Origin: Streptomyces sp. VRA16 Mangrove soil
GTDB lineage: Bacteria; Actinomycetota; Actinomycetes; Streptomycetales; Streptomycetaceae
Direction: 5' to 3'
Assembly: GCF_017377775.1 (NCBI RefSeq)
Contig: NZ_JAFVLN010000006.1
Location: 463,668-527,667, forward strand
Length of the DNA stretch: 64,000 bases
Below are positions 39,352 through 46,748 of this stretch, piece after piece. Every line of letters begins with the position of its first letter. The stretch's first letter is position 1. The position numbers and the translations under genes are program-made. The notes under the pieces were generated by a model, which was not told the DNA's origin, did not search any database, and saw only the letters and a list, made by a program, of their open reading frames with translations.

Positions 39352-39411
39352 ACGGTGGCTGGGGTGACGGTGGCTGGGGTGACGGTGGCTGGGGTGACGG
39401 TGGCTGGGGTG
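39352..39411 (+). repeat. 15-bp tandem repeat upstream of the merR-type gene
   Basis: Four exact copies of ACGGTGGCTGGGGTG. In the frame of the MerR protein they would encode Thr-Val-Ala-Gly-Val units. Depending on the true start they are either a repetitive N-terminal extension or lie in the 5' leader. Confidence 0.9.
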
Positions 39412-39474
39412 ACGGCGGCGGGCACGGCGGCGCCGGGTACTGCGGCGGGGAGCGTGGCGGGGGCCGCGGCCGGG

Positions 39475-39819
39475 ATGAAGATCGGCGAACTGTCGGCGCG
39501 AACCGACGTCAGCGTGCGGCTGCTGCGCTACTACGAGGAGCAGGGCCTGCTCACCCCGGGCCGCACGGCCGGCGGACAGCGCGTGTACGACGCCGAGGCG
39601 CCGCGCACGGTACGCCGCATCCGGGCGTTCCTCGACGCGGGCCTGCCCACCCGCGCCATCCGCGAGATCCTCGACTGCGTGTGCGGCAGCGAGGCCGAGG
39701 TGGAGCCGTGCCTGACCCCGATGCTCCTCGACCAACTGCGCGAGATCGAGGAGCGCATCGAGAACCTGGAGGGTTCACGGGCGTCGCTCACCGGCATCCT
39801 GGCGGCCACCCGCGGCTGA
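39475..39819 (+). CDS. MerR-family transcriptional regulator
   Basis: A 114-residue core from ATG 39475: MKIGELSARTDVSVRLLRYY, then EEQGLLTPGRTAGGQRVYD, the MerR winged helix, followed by RRIRAFLDAGLPTRAIREIL and a dimer helix with DCVCGSEAEVEPCLTPML. In the same frame, coding can extend upstream through the 15-bp repeats to GTG 39328 or so (start PVRGVTLSTVAGV). The upstream extension is low complexity, so I prefer 39475. It probably controls the divergent aldo/keto reductase. A Cys trio (CVC and PCL) could sense oxidants or metals. Confidence 0.88.
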   Translation: MKIGELSARTDVSVRLLRYYEEQGLLTPGRTAGGQRVYDAEAPRTVRRIRAFLDAGLPTRAIREILDCVCGSEAEVEPCLTPMLLDQLREIEERIENLEGSRASLTGILAATRG

Positions 39820-39866
39820 GACCCCGGGCGCCGGGCCTCGGACCCCGGGGCCCGGCCGCAACGGGC

Positions 39867-40598
39867 TCACCCCGTCGTCGAACCCCCGTCCACCGTGAAC
39901 TCCGTCCCCGTGATGTACGACGCCGCGTCCGAGGCGAGGAACAGCACGAGCTCGCCCACCTCCTCGGGTCTGCCCATCCGGCCGAGCGGCAGATGCGACC
40001 AGTCGCGGCCTGCCGTGCTCGCCGCCACCATCGGCGTGTCGATCGCCCCGGGGTGCACGGAGTTCACCCGGATCCCGTACGGCGCGAGGTCGAGCGCCGA
40101 CGAACGGGTCAGCCCGCGCAGGCCGAACTTCGACGACCCGTACGCCGCGTGCCCCTTGATGCCGATGAGCCCGGCGGTCGACGAGATGTTCACGACCGAA
40201 CCGCCGCCCGCCTCCTTCAGCGCGGGCACGACGGCCTGGATCCCGAGGAACGGGCCGAGCAGATTGACCCGCAGCAGCGTCTCGAAGTTCGCGTACGTCT
40301 CGTCCTCGACGGAAGCGGTGCGCCACAGCGCCGCGTTGTTCACCAGGACGTCGAGCCGCCCGAAGGTGTCGAGCGCGGCGGCCACGACCGCTCTCCAACC
40401 GTCCCCCGAGGTCACGTCGTGCGACACGAACAGCGCCTGCTCGCCGAGCGACTTGGCGACCTCCCGCCCCTCCTCCTCGCGTACGTCCGTGACCACGACC
40501 CGCGCCCCGGCCCCGGCGAACAGCCGGGCCTCGGCAGCGCCCTGCCCGCGCCCGGCTCCGGTGATGACGGCGACCTTGCCGTCGAGCGAGAGCGTCAT
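39867..40598 (-). CDS. SDR-family oxidoreductase, last gene of the fadE operon
   Basis: A 243-residue classical short-chain dehydrogenase. NAD(P) site VAVITGAGRGQGAAEARLFA, catalytic Ser in SVVNISSTAGLIG, and YxxxK as AAYGSSKFGL; the ending VGELVLFLASDAASYITGTE is typical, as is FTVDGGSTTG. It resembles 3-alpha/20-beta-hydroxysteroid or glucose dehydrogenase-like SDRs. The ATG overlaps the stop of the acyl-CoA dehydrogenase gene by 4 bases, so it belongs to the operon controlled from 43613. A steroid-derived substrate is inferred from context only. Confidence 0.88.
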   Translation of the reverse strand: MTLSLDGKVAVITGAGRGQGAAEARLFAGAGARVVVTDVREEEGREVAKSLGEQALFVSHDVTSGDGWRAVVAAALDTFGRLDVLVNNAALWRTASVEDETYANFETLLRVNLLGPFLGIQAVVPALKEAGGGSVVNISSTAGLIGIKGHAAYGSSKFGLRGLTRSSALDLAPYGIRVNSVHPGAIDTPMVAASTAGRDWSHLPLGRMGRPEEVGELVLFLASDAASYITGTEFTVDGGSTTG

Positions 40599-41596
40599 CC
40601 CCGCCCACCAGCCGCGGGCCTGGCGCCGATCCCGGCTCCGGTCACGACGCGTTCCCTGCACTGCGCGGGCGTCCCCCACGCGTCCCGCAGCGGTCGCGCC
40701 TTCCGCAGCCACAGCGACAGGTCCAGCTCCTGCGTGTACCCGACGGCGCCGTGCAACTGCAGTGCGGTCCGCGCCGCCCGATGGGCCGCCTCGCCCGCCG
40801 CGACCTTGGCCCCCGCCACATCGGCCGCGCTCATCGACAGCGCCGCCCCGAACAGCAGCGGCCGCGCGAACTCCAGGCCGAGCAGGGCGTCCGCGACCCG
40901 GTGCTTGACCGCCTGGAACGAACCGATCTCCACCCCGAACTGCTTCCGCTGCCCCACGTACTCGACGGTTCTGCGCAGCAGTTCGAGGCCGACCCCGAGC
41001 GACTGCGCAGCGGTGAGCAGCGCCGCCAGATCCCGCGCCCGGGACACGGCCGGTCCCGCGTCCGACGCGATCACCTCACCCCTCTCGACCCGGAACAGCC
41101 GCCGCGCCGGATCCGCCGACTCCAGGAGCGGCCCCCGCCCCGCCGCGCGCCGTACCTGCGTCCCGTCCACGACGAACACCGCGTCCGCCGCATCCGCGTC
41201 CGCCACGTAGCCACCCGGGCCCGCGCCGAGCGTCACCACGGCGTCCCCGGAAGCGATCCTGGGCAGCCACTCCTTCGCCGCCCCGCCGCCATCCGGCAGC
41301 CCCGCGAGCAGGGTGGCCACCGCCGCCGTCTCCACGACGGGACCCGGCACCGCATGCCGCCCCAACTCCACGTACGCCAGGACGAGCTCGACCGGCAGCA
41401 GCCCGACCCCGTCGTGCGCCTCGGGCACGGCCAGCGCGAACACACCGGCCTCCGCGATCCGCGACCACAGCGCCCGCCCGGGCCCCGGGTCGCCGTCCGC
41501 CCAGGCCCGCACCACCGACGGCGTGTCCGCGGCGCCCAGCATCCGGTCGAGCGTGCGGCCGAACTCGGCCTGCTCGGCGTCCAGGAGGAACCTCAT
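40595..41596 (-). CDS. fadE32: Acyl-CoA dehydrogenase, FadE32-like (beta-type) subunit
   Basis: A 333-residue acyl-CoA dehydrogenase-fold protein. It lacks the general catalytic Glu context and is shorter than standard enzymes, as expected of the beta-like partner in the alpha2beta2 heterotetramers of steroid catabolism. Seen are the N-terminal FLLDAEQAEFGRTLDRMLGA and GVFALAVPEAHDGVGLLPVE, and the FAD/CoA region YVGQRKQFGVEIGSFQAVKH, ALQLHGAVGYTQELDLSLWL. It touches the FadE31-like gene by one base and the SDR by 4. Assignment to FadE32 over FadE33 rests on adjacency and needs alignment. Confidence 0.72.
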   Translation of the reverse strand: MRFLLDAEQAEFGRTLDRMLGAADTPSVVRAWADGDPGPGRALWSRIAEAGVFALAVPEAHDGVGLLPVELVLAYVELGRHAVPGPVVETAAVATLLAGLPDGGGAAKEWLPRIASGDAVVTLGAGPGGYVADADAADAVFVVDGTQVRRAAGRGPLLESADPARRLFRVERGEVIASDAGPAVSRARDLAALLTAAQSLGVGLELLRRTVEYVGQRKQFGVEIGSFQAVKHRVADALLGLEFARPLLFGAALSMSAADVAGAKVAAGEAAHRAARTALQLHGAVGYTQELDLSLWLRKARPLRDAWGTPAQCRERVVTGAGIGARPAAGGRG

Positions 41597-42735
41597 CAGC
41601 GGCGTCCCTTCGGCAGGCCGAGCAGCCGCTCGGCGATGATGTCGCGCTGGATCTCGTTCGTCCCCGCGTAGATCGGGCCCGCCAGCGAGAAGACGTACCC
41701 CTCCGCCCACTCGCCGCCCGCCAGCTCGCCGTCCGCACCGAGCAGTTCGAGCGCCGTCTCGTGCAGGGCTATGTCGTACTCCGACCAGAACACCTTGTTC
41801 AGGCTGGACTCCGCGCCGATCTGCTCGCCCGCCGCGAAACGCGACGCGTTGGCGTACGTGAACAACTGGTAGGCGCGCGCCCCGATCAGCGCGTCCGCCA
41901 CCCGGTCCCGCACCGCCGGATCCGCACCGCGCTCCCGCCACAGCCCCAGCAGCCGGTCGGCGGCGGCAAGGAAACGGCCGGGGGAGCGCAGCGTGAGGCC
42001 CCGCTCGTTCCCCGTGGTCGACATCGCGATGCGCCAGCCGCTGCCCGGCTCACCGATCACGTCCCCGTCCGGCACGAACACGTCGTCCAGGAACAGCTCG
42101 GCGAAGGCCGGCTTCCCGTCGAGCCGGCCGATCGGGCGGACCGTGACACCCGGTGCGCGCAGGTCGAACATCAGGTACGTCAGGCCCTGGTGCGGCTTGG
42201 GCGCATCAGGATCCGTACGGAAGATGCCGAACGCCCGGTCCGCGAACGCCGCCCGCGACGACCACGTCTTCTGCCCGCGCAGCAGCCACCCGCCGTCCGT
42301 GCGCACCGCACGCGAGCGCAGCGACGCCAGGTCGGACCCGGCCTCCGGCTCCGACCAGGCCTGCGCCCAGATCACCTCACCGCTCGCCATGGAAGGCAGC
42401 ACGCGGGCCCGCTGCTCGTCCGTCGCGTGGTCGAAGAGCGTGGGCGCGAGCAGATTGATCCCGTTCTGCGAGACACGGCCCGGCGCCCCCGCCGCGTAGT
42501 ACTCCTCCTCGAAGATCAGCCACTTGAAGATGTCGACGCCCCGGCCCCCGAACTCCTCGGGCCACGACACCACCGACCAGCGGTCCGCGAACAGCTCCGC
42601 CTCCCACGCCCGGTGCGCGGCGAACCCCTCCTCCGTCTCCAGGGACGGCAGCGGCTCGGCCGGCACATGCGCCGCGAGCCACTCCCGGGCCTGCGCCCTG
42701 AACGCCTCCTCGTCCTCGGTGAACTCCAGATCCAT
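41596..42735 (-). CDS. fadE31: Acyl-CoA dehydrogenase, FadE31-like
   Basis: A 379-residue acyl-CoA dehydrogenase. The N terminus LEFTEDEEAFRAQAREWLAA, then SWPEEFGGRGVDIFKWLIFE, GEVIWAQAWSEPEAGSDLAS and the end GPIYAGTNEIQRDIIAERLL closely resemble what I recall of FadE31 of M. tuberculosis (KstR2 regulon). It should oxidise a CoA thioester from the late HIP pathway, probably in complex with the small FadE protein that follows. The stop and start are shared by 1 base with both neighbours. Confidence 0.82.
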   Translation of the reverse strand: MDLEFTEDEEAFRAQAREWLAAHVPAEPLPSLETEEGFAAHRAWEAELFADRWSVVSWPEEFGGRGVDIFKWLIFEEEYYAAGAPGRVSQNGINLLAPTLFDHATDEQRARVLPSMASGEVIWAQAWSEPEAGSDLASLRSRAVRTDGGWLLRGQKTWSSRAAFADRAFGIFRTDPDAPKPHQGLTYLMFDLRAPGVTVRPIGRLDGKPAFAELFLDDVFVPDGDVIGEPGSGWRIAMSTTGNERGLTLRSPGRFLAAADRLLGLWRERGADPAVRDRVADALIGARAYQLFTYANASRFAAGEQIGAESSLNKVFWSEYDIALHETALELLGADGELAGGEWAEGYVFSLAGPIYAGTNEIQRDIIAERLLGLPKGRR

Positions 42736-43607
42736 CACGCACCCGCTTTCCGCGTCGCCGCCTGCTTCATGGCCCCTACGTCCATGCCGCCCAGGGAGTC
42801 CGCCGCCGTCTCCGCGTTGTGCGCGTGGGCCAGATGGTGCAGGCCGAACACCGCGTCCATCCCGGAGTGCAGCCCTTGGAGATCCTCCGCCTGGTTCACC
42901 GCCCGCTTGGCGAGCGCCAGCCCGAGCCGCGGCATGTCCGCGATCCGCCCCGCCAACTGCTCGGTCACCGCCGCGAGTTCGTCCCGGTCGGCCGTCACCC
43001 GGTTCACCATCCCCACCTCGTACGCCCGCCGCGCGCTCATCCGGTCGCCCGTGAACAGGAACTCCTTCGCGATCCGTGGCGGCATCACCCACGGGTGCGC
43101 GAAGTACTCGACCCCCGGTATCCCCATCCGCACCACGGGATCCGCGAAGAACGCGTCCTCGCTCGCCACGATCAGGTCGCACACCCACGCCAGCATCAGC
43201 CCGCCCGCGACGCACGCCCCGTGGACCGAGGCGATCATCGGCTTCGGCAGCTCGCGCCAGCGCCGGCACATGCCCAGATACACCTCTGACTCGCGCGCGA
43301 ACCGCGACTCCGCGCCCTGTTTGTCGGAGTGGTCCCACCACAGCCCGGCCCGCCGCTCGAACGGCAGGTGTGCGTCCCGCTCCGGGGTGCCTATGTCGTG
43401 CCCCGCCGAGAAGTGCTCGCCCGCGCCCGCGAGCACGACGACCTTGACACCGGAGTCGTCTGCGGCGCGATAGAAGGCCTCGTCGAGGGCGTAGGTCATC
43501 GACGAGTTCTGCGCGTTGCGATACCGCGGCCGGTTCATCGTCACGTACGCGACCGGGCCGCGGGTCTCGTACCGGACGGGCTCTTGCGCTGCGGGCATCG
43601 GAATCAT
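42735..43607 (-). CDS. Enoyl-CoA hydratase/isomerase family protein
   Basis: A 290-residue crotonase-fold protein. Oxyanion-hole and CoA segments are AYVTMNRPRYRNAQNSSMTY, AGAGEHFSAGHDIGTPERDA and SVHGACVAGGLMLAWVCDLI; FFADPVVRMGIPGVEYFAHP is the active-site helix. It is longer than EchA20 by an insertion (HLPFERRAGLWWDHSDKQGA). It is first in the fadE operon. GGAAGG lies just upstream of the ATG, and the operator at 43613-43628 begins only 5 bases before it. Confidence 0.9.
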   Translation of the reverse strand: MIPMPAAQEPVRYETRGPVAYVTMNRPRYRNAQNSSMTYALDEAFYRAADDSGVKVVVLAGAGEHFSAGHDIGTPERDAHLPFERRAGLWWDHSDKQGAESRFARESEVYLGMCRRWRELPKPMIASVHGACVAGGLMLAWVCDLIVASEDAFFADPVVRMGIPGVEYFAHPWVMPPRIAKEFLFTGDRMSARRAYEVGMVNRVTADRDELAAVTEQLAGRIADMPRLGLALAKRAVNQAEDLQGLHSGMDAVFGLHHLAHAHNAETAADSLGGMDVGAMKQAATRKAGA

Positions 43608-43612
43608 CCTTC

Positions 43613-43630
43613 CCTAACAAGTGTTTGGTA
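43613..43630. promoter_or_regulatory. KstR2-type operator, divergent fadE operon / ipdF promoter
   Basis: CCTAACaagtGTTTGG (43613-43628) with TA following. The inner 14 bases AACAAGTGTTTGGT (43616-43629) fit the mycobacterial KstR2 consensus AnCAAGnnCTTGnT with one mismatch. It fills much of the 38-base gap between the enoyl-CoA hydratase start (43607) and ipdF (43646). A second copy of the pattern is at 54025-54040. Confidence 0.8.
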
Positions 43631-43645
43631 GGTTAGCGTAGGCGC

Positions 43646-44461
43646 ATGAGCAGCGTCGAGGAGATTCACTCGCACGGGGAGACTCGCCCTCACTACGTCC
43701 CGGGTCACGGTCTGTTGGCCGGGCGCACCGCCGTGATCACGGCGGCCGCCGGCGCCGGGATAGGGGGCGCCACCGCCCGCCGGTTCCTGGAGGAGGGCGC
43801 CCGTGTCCTGATCAGTGATGCGCACGCCCGACGCCTCAAGGAGTCCGAGCGGGAGCTGGCCGAGGAGTTCGGCGCCGGACGTGTGGCGTCCCTGCCGTGC
43901 GACGTGACCGACGAGGAGCAGGTCACCGCCCTCTTCGCCCGCGCGCACGAACTCCACGACGGCCTCGACATACTCGTCAACAATGCGGGCCTCGGCGGCA
44001 CTTCGGCGCTCGTCGACATGACCGACGAGCAGTGGAGCAAGGTCCTGGACGTGACGCTGAACGGCACGTTCCGCTGCACCCGGGCCGCCCTGCGTGCCTT
44101 CCGCGACACCGGCCGGGGCGGCGTCGTCGTCAACAACGCCTCGGTGGTGGGCTGGCGCGCCCAGGCCGGGCAGGCCCACTACGCGGCGGCGAAGGCGGGC
44201 GTCATGGCACTGACCAGATGCGCCGCGCTCGAAGCGGCCGCGTACGGGGCCCGGGTCAACGCGGTGTCGCCGAGCCTCGCCATGCACCCCCACCTGGTGA
44301 AGGTCACCTCGGCCGAACTCCTCGCGGAACTCACGGAGAAGGAGGCGTTCGGCCGCTACGCGGAGCCGTGGGAGGTGGCCAACGTGATCGTGTTCCTGGC
44401 CTCGCCCTACTCCTCGTACATGACGGGCGAAACCGTCTCCGTCAGCAACCAGCATCCGTGA
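43646..44461 (+). CDS. ipdF: IpdF-like SDR, HIP-pathway hydroxy/keto reductase
   Basis: A 271-residue SDR. NAD site TAVITAAAGAGIGGATARRF, LVNNAGLGGTSALVDMTDEQ, catalytic VNNASVVGWRAQAGQAHYAA AK, and the ending SSYMTGETVSVSNQHP. These, above all GWRAQ, CAALEAA and the SVSNQHP end, closely resemble recalled IpdF (Rv3559c), which oxidises or reduces the 5-hydroxy/keto group of HIP. A TAGCGT -10-like hexamer at 43634-43639 would start a leaderless mRNA at the ATG. It heads the ipdF-kstR2-fadA6 transcript. Confidence 0.85.
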   Translation: MSSVEEIHSHGETRPHYVPGHGLLAGRTAVITAAAGAGIGGATARRFLEEGARVLISDAHARRLKESERELAEEFGAGRVASLPCDVTDEEQVTALFARAHELHDGLDILVNNAGLGGTSALVDMTDEQWSKVLDVTLNGTFRCTRAALRAFRDTGRGGVVVNNASVVGWRAQAGQAHYAAAKAGVMALTRCAALEAAAYGARVNAVSPSLAMHPHLVKVTSAELLAELTEKEAFGRYAEPWEVANVIVFLASPYSSYMTGETVSVSNQHP

Positions 44462-44490
44462 CCGCCCACGCCTAGGACCACAATGGTGCC

Positions 44491-45105
44491 GTGCCTACGA
44501 AGAAGAAGCCCCAGGTGACCGCTTCGCCCGAGCGACGCCGCGAACTCCTCGACACCGCCGCCGAGGTCTTCGCCGCCCAGGGCTACAACGCCACCACCGT
44601 CCGCAAGATCGCCGACCACGCGGGCATGCTCGCCGGCAGCCTCTACTACCACTTCGACTCCAAGGAATCGATGCTCGAGGAGATCCTGCGGACCTTCCTC
44701 GACGAGTTGTGGTCGGGCTACGACTCCGTGCTCGACGCCCGGCTCGGGCCACGGGAAACCCTGGAGGCCCTGGTCACCGAGTCCTTCCGGGAGATCGACC
44801 GGCACCGCGCCGCCGTCGCGATCTACCAGAAGGAGGCCAAGCACCTCGCCGTGCAGGAGCGGTTCGAGTTCCTCGCGGCGTCCCAGACCAAGTTCGAGAA
44901 GGCCTGGCTGACGACCCTGGAGCGCGGGGTCAAGGGCAAGGTCTTCCGCGCCGATCTCGACATCCGCCTCACCTACCGGTTCGTGCGCGACACCGTGTGG
45001 GTGGCCGCGTCCTGGTACCGGCCCGGCGGACAGCACAGCCCCGAGGAGATCGCCCGCCAGTACCTGTCGATGGTCCTGGACGGCATCGCCGTACGCGACA
45101 CGTAA
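44491..45105 (+). CDS. kstR2: TetR-family regulator KstR2
   Basis: A 204-residue TetR repressor (GTG start). The N-terminal helix-turn-helix is LLDTAAEVFAAQGYNATTVR, then KIADHAGMLAGSLYYHFDSK. The ligand domain has VAIYQKEAKHLAVQERFEFL and YRFVRDTVWVAASWYRPGGQ, with the end RQYLSMVLDGIA; all three match my recollection of KstR2 (Rv3557c), which senses HIP-CoA. It should bind the sites at 43613 and 54025. It lies between ipdF and fadA6, as a regulator within its own regulon. Confidence 0.85.
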   Translation: MPTKKKPQVTASPERRRELLDTAAEVFAAQGYNATTVRKIADHAGMLAGSLYYHFDSKESMLEEILRTFLDELWSGYDSVLDARLGPRETLEALVTESFREIDRHRAAVAIYQKEAKHLAVQERFEFLAASQTKFEKAWLTTLERGVKGKVFRADLDIRLTYRFVRDTVWVAASWYRPGGQHSPEEIARQYLSMVLDGIAVRDT

Positions 45106-45129
45106 ACCGCTATGTGAGGAGCAGTCGTC

Positions 45130-46287
45130 ATGGCCGAGGCCTACATCGTCGAAGCGGTCCGCACCCCCGTCGGGCGGCGCAGGGGAGGGCTTTCGGCCGT
45201 CCACCCCGCCGACCTGGGCGCCCACGTCCTCAAGGAACTCGTCGCCCGCACCGGCATCGACCCGGCCGCCGTCGAGGACGTCGTCTTCGGCTGCCTCGAC
45301 ACCGTCGGCCCGCAGGCCGGCGACATCGCCCGCACGAGCTGGCTGGCGGCGGGCCTGCCCGAAGAGGTCCCCGGCGTCACGATCGACCGGCAGTGCGGCT
45401 CCTCGCAGCAGGCCCTGCACTTCGCCGCCCAGGGCGTGCTCTCCGGCACCCAGGACCTGGTCGTCGCGGGCGGCGTGCAGAACATGTCGATGATCCCGAT
45501 CGCCTTCGCCTCCCGGCAGGCCGCCGAACCCCTCGGCCTCACCGAAGGCCCCTACCTCGGCAGCGAGGGCTGGCGCGCCCGCTACGGAGACCAGCCCGTC
45601 AACCAGTTCCACGGTGCCGAGCTCATCGCCCAGAAATGGGGCATCACCCGCCGTGACCAGGAGGAATGGGCCTTCCAGTCGCATCAGCGCGCGATCCGCG
45701 CCCTCGACGAGGGCCGCTTCGCCCGCGAGACCGTCCCCTACGGGGAGGTGACCGCCGACGAGGGGCCGCGTCGCGACACCACCCTGGAGAAGATGGCCGG
45801 ACTCCAGCCGGTCGTCGAGGGCGGCACCGTCACCGCCGCCTGCTCGTCCCAGGTCTCCGACGGCGCCGCGGCCCTGCTCATAGCCTCCGAGCAGGCAGTA
45901 AGTGAGCACGGACTCACTCCGCGTGCCCGGATCCACCACCTCTCCGTACGCGGCGAGGACCCCATCCGCATGCTGTCCGCACCGATCCCCGCGACCGCGT
46001 ACGCCCTGAAGAAGTCCGGCATGGGCATCGGCGACATGGACCTCGTGGAGATCAACGAGGCGTTCGCACCGGTCGTCCTCGCCTGGCTGAAAGAGACCGG
46101 CGCCGACCCCGCGAAGGTCAATGCGAACGGCGGGGCGATCGCACTCGGTCACCCGCTGGGCGCGACCGGGGTGAAGCTGATGACGACGCTGCTGCACGAA
46201 CTGGAGCGCACCGGCGGCCGGTTCGGCCTGCAGACCATGTGCGAGGGCGGCGGCCAGGCCAACGTGACGATCATCGAGCGACTCTGA
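45130..46287 (+). CDS. fadA6: Thiolase FadA6 (acetyl-CoA acetyltransferase type)
   Basis: A 385-residue thiolase. Nucleophile Cys89 in TIDRQCGSSQQALHFAAQG, the His of EINEAFAPVVLAWLKETGAD and GGAIALGHPLGATGVKL, and the second Cys in GLQTMCEGGGQANVTIIERL. The sequence, in particular EEVPGVTIDRQCGSSQQA and the GGQANVTIIERL end, matches recalled FadA6 (Rv3556c), the thiolase of late HIP degradation. AGGAG precedes the ATG. It follows kstR2 by 24 bases. The cold-shock gene 174 bases on has its own leader, so the operon probably stops here. Confidence 0.88.
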   Translation: MAEAYIVEAVRTPVGRRRGGLSAVHPADLGAHVLKELVARTGIDPAAVEDVVFGCLDTVGPQAGDIARTSWLAAGLPEEVPGVTIDRQCGSSQQALHFAAQGVLSGTQDLVVAGGVQNMSMIPIAFASRQAAEPLGLTEGPYLGSEGWRARYGDQPVNQFHGAELIAQKWGITRRDQEEWAFQSHQRAIRALDEGRFARETVPYGEVTADEGPRRDTTLEKMAGLQPVVEGGTVTAACSSQVSDGAAALLIASEQAVSEHGLTPRARIHHLSVRGEDPIRMLSAPIPATAYALKKSGMGIGDMDLVEINEAFAPVVLAWLKETGADPAKVNANGGAIALGHPLGATGVKLMTTLLHELERTGGRFGLQTMCEGGGQANVTIIERL

Positions 46288-46326
46288 GCACTTCTGACCG
46301 ATGAGGCGCCTGAGGCGCAGGCGTGC

Positions 46327-46408
46327 TAGAGTCTAGGTGTTGCAGTTTTGGTACCCATAGACTTTATGTGCGCCTGACGGGAATGTTCCTCAGGCGCATT
46401 ATTGTTTT
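46327..46408 (+). promoter_or_regulatory. Cold-shock gene leader with terminator-like hairpin
   Basis: A TAGAGT -10-like hexamer (46327-46332) is followed by a leader with the perfect 9-bp stem TGCGCCTGA (46369-46377) / TCAGGCGCA (46390-46398), whose loop CGGGAATGTTCC can form a further GGAA/TTCC pairing. A T-rich run TTATTGTTTT (46399-46408) follows directly. It looks like an intrinsic terminator 54 bases before the cold-shock ATG, so it may be an attenuator or RNA thermosensor. Confidence 0.6.
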
Positions 46409-46461
46409 AACCGGGGTGTTCTCGGAATGGGGGCTGCTTCCTTGTTCTTAAGGAGAACGAC

Positions 46462-46665
46462 ATGGCCACCGGTACCGTGAAGTGGTTCAACTCGGAAAAG
46501 GGCTTCGGCTTCATCGAGCAGGACGGCGGCGGCGCCGACGTCTTCGCCCACTACTCGAACATCGCCACCTCGGGCTTCCGTGAGCTCCAGGAGGGCCAGA
46601 AGGTCACGTTCGACGTGACCCAGGGCCAGAAGGGCCCGCAGGCGGAGAACATCCTCCCCGCCTGA
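46462..46665 (+). CDS. Cold-shock protein (CspA family)
   Basis: A 67-residue single cold-shock domain that binds single-stranded RNA/DNA. RNP1 and RNP2 motifs are SEKGFGFIEQDG and DVFAHYSNI, after the usual GTVKWFN start. It is the standard 67-residue size for Streptomyces. AAGGAGAA lies 6-7 bases upstream. The leader hairpin suggests temperature- or growth-linked control. A strong hairpin (46681-46715) separates it from the DEAD-box helicase, often a partner of such proteins. Confidence 0.95.
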   Translation: MATGTVKWFNSEKGFGFIEQDGGGADVFAHYSNIATSGFRELQEGQKVTFDVTQGQKGPQAENILPA

Positions 46666-46680
46666 TCCCAGCATCACCGG

Positions 46681-46715
46681 GCCGGGGCCCGCACCGTCAC
46701 GGTGCGGGCCCCGGC
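46681..46715. terminator. Terminator between cold-shock gene and DEAD-box helicase
   Basis: GCCGGGGCCCGCACC (46681-46695) and its exact complement (46701-46715) form a 15-bp stem with loop GTCAC, 15 bases after the cold-shock stop. Partial read-through would still supply the helicase. Confidence 0.85.
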
Positions 46716-46748
46716 TCATGCTGTCCCCGTCCCCGGAAGGCCTGCCGC

